Translations under genes and position numbers: made by a program
Assembly (NCBI GenBank): GCA_030378005.1
Contig: JAUCGF010000003.1
Location: 5,144-58,682, forward strand
Length of the DNA stretch: 53,539 nucleotides
Direction: 5' to 3'
Source of the DNA: Desulfococcaceae bacterium HSG9
GTDB lineage: Bacteria; Desulfobacterota; Desulfobacteria; Desulfobacterales; JAUCGF01
In this document: one piece after another, positions 37,161 through 44,593 of the stretch
How positions within the stretch are numbered: the stretch's first letter is position 1
Layout of the letters: each line of letters opens with the position of its first letter
The notes under the pieces: generated by a model
The model's database searches: none
Told to the model about the DNA's origin: nothing
Seen by the model: the letters and a program-made list of their open reading frames with translations, nothing else

Positions 37161-37457
37161 TTAATACTCCTGATTTTTGATGGTATAGCGCCGCTGAATT
37201 TCAGCGATCAGTTCTTCTTGCATAGGGATCAGGGACTCGTACATCAGTTCATCGTCCAAAGCGATGCTGGGCAATGATTTGGCCTTTAGCTCAAGAAAAC
37301 GCTGCACTCCTTTGCGGGTGCGCATATCCCATTCATTTACACAAATCATCATCCGGATTTCTTCAGGTAAAACCTTTACCGATTCCGCCATATAGACGCA
37401 AGCCGTTCATTGGTGAAAATCGGTCAAAAGCACATCTACAACAACTGTTTTCGCCAT
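37161..37457 (-). CDS. Thioredoxin-like selenoprotein with UxxC (U17-T-A-C20)
   Basis: 98 aa when the TGA at 37407-37409 is read as selenocysteine. It begins MAKTVVVDVLLTDFHQ, then U-TAC-VYMAESV, a cis-Pro loop KSLPSIALDD and ends IKNQEY. The ATG at 37457 has a strong GGGAGGA upstream. The TGA aligns exactly with Cys17 of the CxxC paralogue encoded at 40469-40870 (QCAACGYMMESI), and downstream residues stay colinear (FLELKAKSLPS with FMELKGKVLPT). Starting at the later ATG would delete the first strand and the active site. A hairpin at 37366-37380 fits a bacterial SECIS. One base separates it from the SMC-head gene. Confidence 0.85.
37366..37380 (-). promoter_or_regulatory. Predicted bacterial SECIS hairpin
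   Basis: On the transcript GGUAAA-GGU-UUUACC forms a 6-bp stem with a GGU triloop, starting 26 nt after the UGA. Distance and an early loop G fit SelB-binding SECIS elements. It lies in the coding sequence, as usual in bacteria. Confidence 0.65.
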
Positions 37458-37514
37458 AGTTCCTCCCGTTTAATTCAAATCAATCTGTTGATTGGTGAAC
37501 AAATCACAATCAAT

Positions 37515-37568
37515 GAACCACGAATGAACACAAATAGACACGAATAATTTAGTGTTCATTAGTGGTTC
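37515..37568. repeat. Dispersed palindrome, GAACCACGAATGAACAC family
   Basis: GAACCACGAATGAACAC (37515-37531) and GTGTTCATTAGTGGTTC (37552-37568) are 17-bp inverted arms with one mismatch. The right arm encodes the last residues of the thioredoxin at 37549-37911, supplying its stop codon. The same family is found at 3483-3606. Confidence 0.8.
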
Positions 37569-37911
37569 GCACTTGTTTTGAGTTCAGCTCAATCTCTTCA
37601 AGTGCTTCATTAATGGCCTCTTCCAGTTCAAACAGAGGCGGAATCGCATCAAAAACAAGTTCTCCATTGATGAAAAGAGAAGGAACCGGAGCAATCTTAC
37701 ACTCTTTGTACACGCCCTTTTCCCCGAAAAGGGAACATGAGAGTTCCAGAAACCGTTTTTTGCCTTTTTCTTTCATAAAATCAACCCGACGGTATTCTAC
37801 ATGCTCATCATATCGCGGCAGGATTTCCTTGACTGTTTCATCCATGTAAAAACAGGGTAAACAGTAGTCCGCCTTGTACATCACTTCAACTAAAATTTTT
37901 TCAGTGTTCAT
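37549..37911 (-). CDS. Thioredoxin-like protein with CxxC
   Basis: 120 aa from the ATG at 37911 (MNTEKILVEVMYKADYCLPCFYMDE). The CLPC pair at 17-20 is followed by the YM motif shared with the neighbouring selenoproteins, and IAPVPSLFINGELVFD holds the cis-Pro. It has an extra segment (KGKKRFLELSCSLFGEKGVYKECK) with two more cysteines, absent from the two selenothioredoxins. AAGG lies 8 nt upstream. The C-terminal residues SKQVRTTNEH are encoded by a dispersed palindrome, which suggests that the original end was replaced. It lies between the two Sec-containing paralogues. Confidence 0.85.
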   Translation of the reverse strand: MNTEKILVEVMYKADYCLPCFYMDETVKEILPRYDEHVEYRRVDFMKEKGKKRFLELSCSLFGEKGVYKECKIAPVPSLFINGELVFDAIPPLFELEEAINEALEEIELNSKQVRTTNEH

Positions 37912-37951
37912 ACAGCACAGCCTTGAATATGTTTTGTTTGAATCAAACTGT

Positions 37952-38248
37952 TTAATTAGCTTTACTGATTTCAATCTTGCAGAGATATTTTTTCAACTCT
38001 TCCGCACTCGGCGTCTGCTCAAACACCAGGTTCCCATTGATAAATATTGACGGGACCGGTGCCGGACGCCCGATTTTTTTAGAAATATCAGTATAATGCA
38101 ACGCGCCGTCAAGTTCTTTGGTGTAAATGATTTCAACCTCAAGCGCATCTCCCATTTCAGATGCTACGGTTTCGACCACCCGGGCCATGTAAACACAGGG
38201 GATTCAGTGTTGCCCTTCATGTAATACGGTTATACGAATCGGTTTCAT
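37952..38248 (-). CDS. Thioredoxin-like selenoprotein with UxxC (U15-I-P-C18)
   Basis: 98 aa when the TGA at 38204-38206 is read as selenocysteine: MKPIRITVLHEGQH, then U-IPC-VYMARVV, then VPSIFINGNLVFEQ with the cis-Pro. The reading aligns with CLPCFYMDETV of the downstream thioredoxin and with UTACVYMAESV of the other selenoprotein. The strand-forming start (IRITVLHEG) is typical of the fold and would be lost if translation began after the TGA. A candidate SECIS hairpin is at 38173-38187. The Shine-Dalgarno before the ATG at 38248 is weak. Confidence 0.82.
38173..38187 (-). promoter_or_regulatory. Possible bacterial SECIS hairpin
   Basis: UGGCC-CGGGU-GGUCG on the transcript, a 5-bp stem including two wobble pairs, begins 16 nt after the UGA. 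It is weaker than the other two hairpins, and an alternative fold is possible. Confidence 0.4.
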
Positions 38249-38352
38249 AATGTCAATCTCATTTTTTTGGAAGCGTTGCGAGACAGCTTCCCGCGCTACA
38301 AACTCACGCACATGTAGATCGGAAGGCCGTTCCACTAAGGGGAACGACTACA

Positions 38353-39288
38353 TCACCGTTGCTGCAAAAATTCAGCGACATATTGAGCGGCCCTCGCACC
38401 ATCGGCACAGGCGGTCAGCACACCGAACATATCCGTATCACGAACATCACCGGCTGCAAAAAGGCCTGTATGGGCAGTCATCAGGTTTTTATCGGTTTTT
38501 AAATAGCCGTCCGATGCAGTTTCCACGGGTATCTCAAGGGCTTGAGTGTTCGGCCGCCACCCGGCCGCCTGAAAAACGCCATCAATTGCAATCTCTTGTT
38601 TATCACCTTCTTTGGTTGTGACGATGAGCGCTTCCACTTGGTCAGAACCCTTTATTCCGATCATCTCGGTTTCTCGCATGAGGATGATGTTGGGGTGTTC
38701 TTTCAGTTGCGACTCATAAATTGCCGGCATCTCAAAGGCGCGATCACGACATACCAGATACACTTTGGCGGCAACCTTGGATAATGTCAGAGCATGTTGA
38801 GCGGCGATCTTGTCTCCCCCGATTACGGCTAAAACAGCACCCTGATTACGGTAAAGGGGCCCGTCGCATACTGAACAAAAATGAACGCCTTTCAAATTAT
38901 CCTTGATTTTAGATATTTTTTTGGGTGAGCGTCCCGTGGCAATAATGGCGGCAGGCGCTGTATATTGGCGTTCGTCCGTGTCGGTTCCGGTGAAAAGAGT
39001 GTCATTAAAACGAAGTTTTTCCAGCTTGGCCATGGGAAAAACGGCGCCTTGAGCTTGGGCTTGTTGAAAAGCCAGCATGCCGAACTGTGTTCCAGATATA
39101 CCATCGGGAAACCCCGGGAAATCGGTTAAATTATCAAGCATATATAAAATGCCTCCCGGAATATCTCCGAAAACAATCGTATCTAATCCCTGCCGACGTG
39201 CATATAAAGCGGCTGAAAGCCCGGCCGGCCCCATCCCCATAATCATAAGGTCATAGTGTTTCATATTCATTTTATTTTTCTCTATCAT
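38353..39288 (-). CDS. Thioredoxin reductase-like flavoprotein
   Basis: A 311-aa two-domain flavoprotein. FAD-binding motifs GMGPAGLSAALYARR and AAGDVRD are present, and the redox pair is CSVCDG. In the second nucleotide domain the usual GGGDSAxEEA is GGDKIAAQHA, and the HRRxxxR motif that binds NADPH phosphate is replaced by VCRDRAFEM. NADPH may therefore not be the donor. Known TrxR-like enzymes with lost NADPH motifs use ferredoxin or other donors. It is encoded just upstream of two selenothioredoxins and one thioredoxin, its probable substrates. The start is uncertain, with ATGs at 39288, 39270 and 39264. Confidence 0.9.
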   Translation of the reverse strand: MIEKNKMNMKHYDLMIMGMGPAGLSAALYARRQGLDTIVFGDIPGGILYMLDNLTDFPGFPDGISGTQFGMLAFQQAQAQGAVFPMAKLEKLRFNDTLFTGTDTDERQYTAPAAIIATGRSPKKISKIKDNLKGVHFCSVCDGPLYRNQGAVLAVIGGDKIAAQHALTLSKVAAKVYLVCRDRAFEMPAIYESQLKEHPNIILMRETEMIGIKGSDQVEALIVTTKEGDKQEIAIDGVFQAAGWRPNTQALEIPVETASDGYLKTDKNLMTAHTGLFAAGDVRDTDMFGVLTACADGARAAQYVAEFLQQR

Positions 39289-39321
39289 TCTATAAGATTC
39301 ATAGAACAGCAGAATCCAGTA

Positions 39322-40350
39322 TCAACTAGGTGAAGAAAATGGTTGCAAGGTTCCGATGTTATCCCACTGGCCACCTGCGAGCGTTTTGGGCAAATTTTCA
39401 ATCGTTGGCGGCGGGCCGATAAAGACAACGGCATTTTTATGTTCCACCTGTTGTTTTTTTAGAACCGCCTTTTCCATAGACCAATCTCCCATCACATAAG
39501 AGAAAAGAAACATCTGATCGCGGTCCTCAATAAACCCTTTGGCCCGTAAAATACCTTTAGGCAAGCTTTCAGCCATTGTGCGGATATCTTCGAGATCATC
39601 ACCGTTCCATTTATAGACAGCGGACATAAGCAAATCCGGAGGGGTGAGTTCAAGATCGGGGCTGTCAAAAAGTTTATCAATAAATTCATCTAACTGTTCG
39701 GCGGTAAGCGAATCGGTCACATTACCGGTATCCGATACGCCGCCGGTTTGATCGGTTTGGAAATCAAAAAAGCGTTCCAAGGGAATATCGGCATAAGATG
39801 TATCAATAAAAACAGGATCAGGATGAAAACCCTGAATAATTTTTTTGGTTTCCGCAATTTTTTCAGCAGATGCCAAATCGGTTTTATTAATGATAAAGAC
39901 AGAGGAAGAGGCGATTTGTTTTTCCAAAGAGGCATATACATCGTAGGCTTCCAGAAAGTGGGCCACGTCAATAACGCAGAACTGCTCTTTAAATTGGAAA
40001 CGATTATCAAAAATGGGGAGACTCAAATCTTTCTTCAGATCAGACGGATTGGCCACTCCGGTGGATTCGATTAATAGAATGTCAGGTTGAATTTTGTTTT
40101 TCAACTCATAAAGCCCTTTAATGAAATCGGTTTTCACGCATACACAGAAAATCGAGCCTTTGCTGATTTCCATCATATCAATGTCGTCCCCTTCCACCAA
40201 GGCGCCATCAATACCTACTTCACCGAACTCATTCACCAGAAGCGTGAGTTTTTTATCTCGCGGAAATATTTTGACAATCCGGTTTAAAAGGGTGGTTTTA
40301 CCGCTACCTAAAAAGCCGGTTATTAAGTAAACATTGGTAAAGTCAGTCAT
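39322..40350 (-). CDS. CobW-family GTPase
   Basis: A 342-aa G3E-family P-loop GTPase. It shows Walker A GFLGSGKTTLL, VNEFGEVGIDGAL, the LLIESTGVANPSDL region and the INKTDLA guanine-specificity motif, followed by a C-terminal CobW_C-like domain. The usual CxCC metal motif is reduced to FCVCVK. Family members deliver metals (zinc, cobalt) to client proteins. Here the clients could be zinc-dependent methyltransferases or corrinoid proteins encoded upstream. The start lies 62 bp after a terminator-like hairpin, so this gene may begin a separate transcript. Confidence 0.88.
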   Translation of the reverse strand: MTDFTNVYLITGFLGSGKTTLLNRIVKIFPRDKKLTLLVNEFGEVGIDGALVEGDDIDMMEISKGSIFCVCVKTDFIKGLYELKNKIQPDILLIESTGVANPSDLKKDLSLPIFDNRFQFKEQFCVIDVAHFLEAYDVYASLEKQIASSSVFIINKTDLASAEKIAETKKIIQGFHPDPVFIDTSYADIPLERFFDFQTDQTGGVSDTGNVTDSLTAEQLDEFIDKLFDSPDLELTPPDLLMSAVYKWNGDDLEDIRTMAESLPKGILRAKGFIEDRDQMFLFSYVMGDWSMEKAVLKKQQVEHKNAVVFIGPPPTIENLPKTLAGGQWDNIGTLQPFSSPS

Positions 40351-40411
40351 AAGCTACAGTCTCTCTCTGATTTTTTTTTCATCTTTTTGATAATTTACTG
40401 GCAGTAACAAA

Positions 40412-40434
40412 GAGGCCCCGTCAGACGGGGCCTC
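40412..40434 (-). terminator. Intrinsic terminator or attenuator
   Basis: GAGGCCCCGT and ACGGGGCCTC form a perfect 10-bp GC-rich stem with a 3-nt loop, followed on the minus strand by TTTGTT. It lies 35 bp past the stop of the thioredoxin-like gene and before the CobW gene. Confidence 0.65.
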
Positions 40435-40468
40435 AGTTGTTCAATTGCTTTTTGTGAACATCCGATTA

Positions 40469-40870
40469 CTACTTAACTTTGGAATCGACGCGTGTCGCCA
40501 TACCGGCCCCGGCTTTGGCCAGATTTTCCTGAAGTTTGTCAAACTCAAAGCCGACTTCACGAAGAGATTTAATGCGTTCACTCATGGCTTCCGAAGGCGC
40601 ACGCGCGGCCATCTCATCAATGAGTTCCTCGTACTGAGGAATGATGCTTTCAAACACCAAATCTCTTTCGATGCATATAGTCGGCAGCACTTTTCCCTTG
40701 AGTTCCATGAATTTGCCGATTCCATCTGGGTTTTTAATCGACCACTCCGTGTAGGTAATCATTTCCTGCACATCAGAGGGCAGTGCGGCGATGGATTCCA
40801 TCATGTAGCCGCATGCCGCACACTGCACACTGTCCAGAGTCAATACGTCGATATTAATTTTTTCCGCCAT
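40469..40870 (-). CDS. Thioredoxin-like protein with CxxC (Cys17/Cys20)
   Basis: 133 aa. MAEKINIDVLTLDSVQ is followed by CAAC-GYMMESI, then FMELKGKVLPTICIERDLVF with the cis-Pro. The C-terminal extension of about 35 residues is charged and probably helical (RIKSLREVGFEFDKLQENLA). It is the Cys counterpart of the selenoprotein encoded at 37161-37457, with the first active-site residue at the same position 17. A strong AAAGGAGG precedes the ATG. It follows the Sec-containing UroD-type gene by 25 bp. Confidence 0.88.
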   Translation of the reverse strand: MAEKINIDVLTLDSVQCAACGYMMESIAALPSDVQEMITYTEWSIKNPDGIGKFMELKGKVLPTICIERDLVFESIIPQYEELIDEMAARAPSEAMSERIKSLREVGFEFDKLQENLAKAGAGMATRVDSKVK

Positions 40871-40895
40871 AATCCGTATCCTCCTTTATGTCAGA

Positions 40896-41930
40896 TTACC
40901 AAGATTCAGGATACTTGGCATAATATTGTTCAAACCAGTCACGGGCTTCGAGCGCTTGATCCATGTGTTCCACCGGAACATCGTAGGGCATATCTCAGCC
41001 GGGTGCGAAGGTGTATCCATGCTGTCCTCCGGCAGCCAAACTCACGATAGCGTCCTCCCGCGGCGATAGCAATCCGAGACTCAACGCCAGCGTTAATTTC
41101 AGGTTGCCGCCAAAGCCGATATTATGCTCTCTGGCCATGTCACGGATAAAATTCATATTAAGCTGTTCATCAATAGCAAATCCGTGAGTTCCGAGTGTGC
41201 AGACATCTTTCATCACTTTGGTGCAGTCCCCGCAAATAAAGAAAGATGATGTTTTATCAGCGGCATGAATTGTCTTGATAGCATCCTGACATTGGGGAGC
41301 GACAAATTTCTTAAAGGTTTCGGATTTTATCTGGGAAGCCACCGGATCGACAATGGCAATGATATCACAGCCCATTTCAGCGTATAAACCAGCTGCCAGA
41401 TCACCGATTTTACCTGCAAAATCACATACCTCCTTAGCAAATTCGGGGTTTTTGTAAACATCGGTAAAAATTCGCACACCGGCCAAATGGGAAGCCAACG
41501 TCAAAGGGCCGCAGAAAAGCCCCATCATTGCACAATCAAGATCATCCAGTTGCGGTTTGGCAATTCTGGCCGCTTCAAAAAGCACCGGCCAGCGTCCCGA
41601 ATCCTTGTCAGGCAGTTTCAATCCGGCTTGGGCGGGGGTTTGCGATGAACATGGATGGGTCTGAACCGAAGGCACGTTATCATCCCACCATTTCAAATCA
41701 CATCCCACGGAATTGGCTTCAACTGACAGGTCGAACACCAGCGGGATTCCATCCGCTTTGTATCTTTTAGCAGCATTGACAACGCCCTTGGCCAGCAGTT
41801 CCGGGTCTTTGAGCATTTTATCGGCCGGTTCATCGATCAAAAAAGCGCAATGCACACCGGCGTAAGGAACCCAAGGTGCTTTGGCTGTCCTCTTACCCCG
41901 ATAGGCGTCAATTAGCATTTGTTTAGCCAT
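40896..41930 (-). CDS. UroD/MtaA-family methyltransferase with selenocysteine (U312)
   Basis: 344 aa when the TGA at 40995-40997 is read as selenocysteine. The frame continues to DMPYDVPVEHMDQALEARDW and stops at 40896. The local sequence APG-U-DMPYDVPVEHM aligns with MPGCDLWPAIIEENM of the paralogue encoded at 45334-46386, whose Cys318 is the third zinc ligand in this family. The other ligand site is also unusual: HICG of the paralogue is FICGDC here (Phe231, Cys233, Cys236). The barrel core is otherwise intact. GAAGGAG precedes the ATG. Likely role: methyl transfer to or from a corrinoid protein or thiol, substrate unknown. Confidence 0.85.
40966..40980 (-). promoter_or_regulatory. Predicted bacterial SECIS hairpin
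   Basis: UGUUCC-GGU-GGAACA forms a perfect 6-bp stem with a GGU triloop and begins 14 nt after the UGA. The loop is identical to that of the hairpin at 37366-37380. Confidence 0.7.
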
Positions 41931-42023
41931 TATAAATTCTCCTTCATTTTTTCAGTTTGCATGGTTAGATGTTAAAAAAGCGTCATTAACTAAGTTTTGT
42001 ATGTTCACCTCCTTTCTAAAGGT

Positions 42024-42389
42024 TTATTTTTCGGTTTTCTTGCATATTTCAAATTCAATCCGCGCCGGTTTGGGAAGCGCCATTTCCATCGCAATTTCCG
42101 CCGTTTTTAAAATTGCCGCCGGAATGATACAAGACGCATGGCATCCGCACTGCTGTGCGGCTGCATACACCGGATTGCGTGTTAATGGCGCAAACAGCTC
42201 ACGCAAGGAAATCTGATTAATCTTTTGAGCGAGTTTGCTGATTTGTTTGCATTCCGTTTCGCCGATTTCAACCAAAACCGTTCGGGCATCAGCTTTATGA
42301 GCGCGGATTGTGCATGGAAACCCGCATATACCAGGGTCTGCGGTTGTACAGACAGTAGCGGTTTCTTGAGTTTGAGGTTGTTTGGGCAT
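42024..42389 (-). CDS. Cys-rich conserved protein next to corrinoid genes
   Basis: A 121-aa soluble protein with cysteines in two groups (CTTADPGICGFPC near residues 14-26, and QQCGCHASC near 80-88) and the segment IIPAAILKTAEIAMEMALPK. It resembles a family of unknown function (possibly DUF6951) seen beside corrinoid methyltransferases, but I am not sure of that name. The cysteines suggest a metal or cluster site. No clear Shine-Dalgarno is seen before the ATG, and a palindrome lies between it and the upstream activator gene. A decayed relative is at 36035-36132. Confidence 0.75.
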   Translation of the reverse strand: MPKQPQTQETATVCTTADPGICGFPCTIRAHKADARTVLVEIGETECKQISKLAQKINQISLRELFAPLTRNPVYAAAQQCGCHASCIIPAAILKTAEIAMEMALPKPARIEFEICKKTEK

Positions 42390-42409
42390 AACTGTTTAAA
42401 TCAGACTTT

Positions 42410-42442
42410 GTAGGCTGGGTTTCGTTCCTCAACCCAGCCTAC
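42410..42442. repeat. Dispersed palindrome GTAGGCTGGGTT
   Basis: GTAGGCTGGGTT (42410-42421) and AACCCAGCCTAC (42431-42442) form a perfect 12-bp stem with a 9-nt loop. It sits between two genes of the methyl-transfer operon and may stabilise or attenuate the transcript. Confidence 0.6.
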
Positions 42443-42460
42443 GTATTATAAGGATGCCCG

Positions 42461-44521
42461 CTATTGGTTTAAAACATCATCCGGAACGATACCATCAAGA
42501 TGCGGGAATTCATCCGTCATGTGCGGCATTTGCATGGCTTCCATAAATTCCTGCTGGAAGTTCGGCTCCACGGTCAATTCAATATACTCGACATTGCGTG
42601 AACACCAGTTGGCTTCCACCCGTTTTTTGACATTTAACAGCGCCGCACGGCAACCGTCACCGGCCGCATTGCCCACGCCTTTGATCATTTCGATTTCGCA
42701 ATCCGGGAACAAGCCCATAATCAACGCTTTTTCCCTGTCAACATGCGTGCCGAAAGCGCCGGCGATTTTAACCGTATCCACCTTGTCAAGTCCCATCCGT
42801 TGGACCATCAGCTTGCAACCGGCATACAGCGCCCCTTTGGCCAATTGAATTTGGCGCACATCTTTTTGGGTGATCACGATATCCTTGTCAATGGCGGATT
42901 CTTCGGCCCAGGCCAGAACAAACTCAAATTGTTTGATGTCCGGATTTTTTCTGAAACGAGGATGCTCTTTCAGCGCTTTTTTGTTAAACACGCCGCTTTT
43001 TAAAATCACGCCGGAACGATACAGTTCGGCCAGCACATCCAAAATGCCGGAGCCGCAAATTCCCTTGGCGCCCATCTCTTTGGGGTCAGAGTATTTGCGC
43101 CAGGCTTCGCGGCCGATGACCTTGTAGTTGACATCTTTGGTTTCAGGATCGATCTCGATACGTTCAATCGCTCCCGGCGCCGCACGCATGCCAAAGGCCA
43201 GTTGGGCGCCTTCCAGAGCCGGGCCGGTGGCGCATGATGAAGAGATCAGTTTGTGCCGGTTTCCCAGCACCAGTTCGCCGTTGGTGCCGATATCGATGAT
43301 CAATTGATTTTCATCATTTTTGTAAGGTTCTTCGGCAAGCAATACGCCAACGTTGTCCGCGCCCACAAAACCGGCTTCGATGGGCAGTACAAACAGATAA
43401 GAAGAGGGATTGATCTTTATATCCAGATCGCGGGCTTTGATATCCATAGAGTGATGAATCGCCGGCGGAAAAGGCGCCAGCCCGACATATTCGGGATTCA
43501 GGGACAGGAAAATATGGTGCATGGCAGTGTTAAAACCGATGGTGATGTCCTCAACATCTTCGCGGGCCAGCCGTAAGTAGGTCTTGCCTTCTTCGAGAAC
43601 TTCGATATACTCGACCGGGCCTTCTTCCCCTTTTTTCTTTTTCTTCTTCTTTTTCGGCGGATAGGTGGATGCGACCGCTTTATCGATTAATTCATTGATC
43701 CCCTCGATAATGTCATCACTCATCCGTTTCAGACCGTCGGGCGTGGTCATGTGGTAGGTGATACGCGCCATCACGTCTTCCCCATATTTACACTGAGGAT
43801 TCATCATCGAAACCGTTTCAAGCACTTCCATTGTGTTCAGGTCGCAAAAATAGGCCGCCACGGTGGTTGTGCCGACATCAATAGCCAGACCATAAGCATT
43901 TTCTGTTTTACCCGGCCTGATACGGATAACTTCTTTATCATTCCAGACGCTTACAGTGACCGCCCAATCACCGTCGCGCAACACCTCCGGAATCTGGCGC
44001 AACGTAAAAATATCAACAGTGAGGTCCGTAATGCCGTACTCCCGCTCCAGCCCGCGGCAGATTCTTTCAAAATCACCGAGAGGTTCTTCAAATGTCGGCG
44101 GATTGACTTCCACATAATATAAACGTACCGCCGGATTGTGTTCGATATAAATATCCCGTGCGGCTTTGCTGACCACCTGTTTGCCGGCCCTGGATTCTTC
44201 GGGGACAAATATCAGAGCGTCGTCATGCAATTCGGCCATACATCCCAGCCTGAATCCCTTGTCACGACGTTCCGCGTTGATAAACTTTTCTTCCTCTTCC
44301 TTCCAGGGGCTGACGTGGTCAAGAGCGGAAGTGATGCCGTACTTTTCAAAATGCCCTTCTTCAACACGCACAATGCACTTGCCGCAGACTTTTTTCTCTC
44401 CGCAAAGCGCCTCGATATCCACTCCCAACAAGCGGGAGGCTTCAATGATATTCACACCCTTGGGAACTTCTCCACGTCGTCCCGAAGGCTGGAATATCAC
44501 CATCACTTTATCTTCATCCAT
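42461..44521 (-). CDS. RamA-like corrinoid activation ATPase
   Basis: A 686-aa ASKHA-fold reductive activator of corrinoid proteins. The N-terminal 2Fe-2S ferredoxin domain has CGEKKVCGKC plus a distal Cys in FRLGCMAEL. The C-terminal DUF4445 domain has the ATP motifs YGLAIDVGTTTVAAYF, LIIDIGTNGELVLGN and VKIAGAFGTHVD. An insert at about residue 290 holds eight to nine consecutive lysines (PPKKKKKKKK) followed by GEEG. Such proteins reduce Co(II) back to Co(I) with ATP. GGAG lies about 11 nt before the ATG. It belongs with the corrinoid protein encoded 72 bp upstream. Confidence 0.93.
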   Translation of the reverse strand: MDEDKVMVIFQPSGRRGEVPKGVNIIEASRLLGVDIEALCGEKKVCGKCIVRVEEGHFEKYGITSALDHVSPWKEEEEKFINAERRDKGFRLGCMAELHDDALIFVPEESRAGKQVVSKAARDIYIEHNPAVRLYYVEVNPPTFEEPLGDFERICRGLEREYGITDLTVDIFTLRQIPEVLRDGDWAVTVSVWNDKEVIRIRPGKTENAYGLAIDVGTTTVAAYFCDLNTMEVLETVSMMNPQCKYGEDVMARITYHMTTPDGLKRMSDDIIEGINELIDKAVASTYPPKKKKKKKKGEEGPVEYIEVLEEGKTYLRLAREDVEDITIGFNTAMHHIFLSLNPEYVGLAPFPPAIHHSMDIKARDLDIKINPSSYLFVLPIEAGFVGADNVGVLLAEEPYKNDENQLIIDIGTNGELVLGNRHKLISSSCATGPALEGAQLAFGMRAAPGAIERIEIDPETKDVNYKVIGREAWRKYSDPKEMGAKGICGSGILDVLAELYRSGVILKSGVFNKKALKEHPRFRKNPDIKQFEFVLAWAEESAIDKDIVITQKDVRQIQLAKGALYAGCKLMVQRMGLDKVDTVKIAGAFGTHVDREKALIMGLFPDCEIEMIKGVGNAAGDGCRAALLNVKKRVEANWCSRNVEYIELTVEPNFQQEFMEAMQMPHMTDEFPHLDGIVPDDVLNQ

Positions 44522-44549
44522 TCGTTATTATTCTCCTTTCAGAAAATCG

Positions 44550-44579
44550 GTGCGTTACGGCTGACGCCTGACGCACCCT
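44550..44579. repeat. Short dispersed palindrome, GGTGCGTTA type
   Basis: GGTGCGTTACGG and its near complement TGACGCACC enclose CTGACGCC. It is a relative of the palindrome at 22055-22084 and lies in the gap between the corrinoid protein and activator genes. Confidence 0.5.
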
Positions 44580-44593
44580 GCATTTGACGTATA

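Noticed and set aside
37161..37391. Short 76-aa protein starting at the ATG at 37391
   Set aside because: It would lack the first strand and redox motif of the thioredoxin fold. The longer reading through UGA has a strong ribosome binding site and paralogue support.
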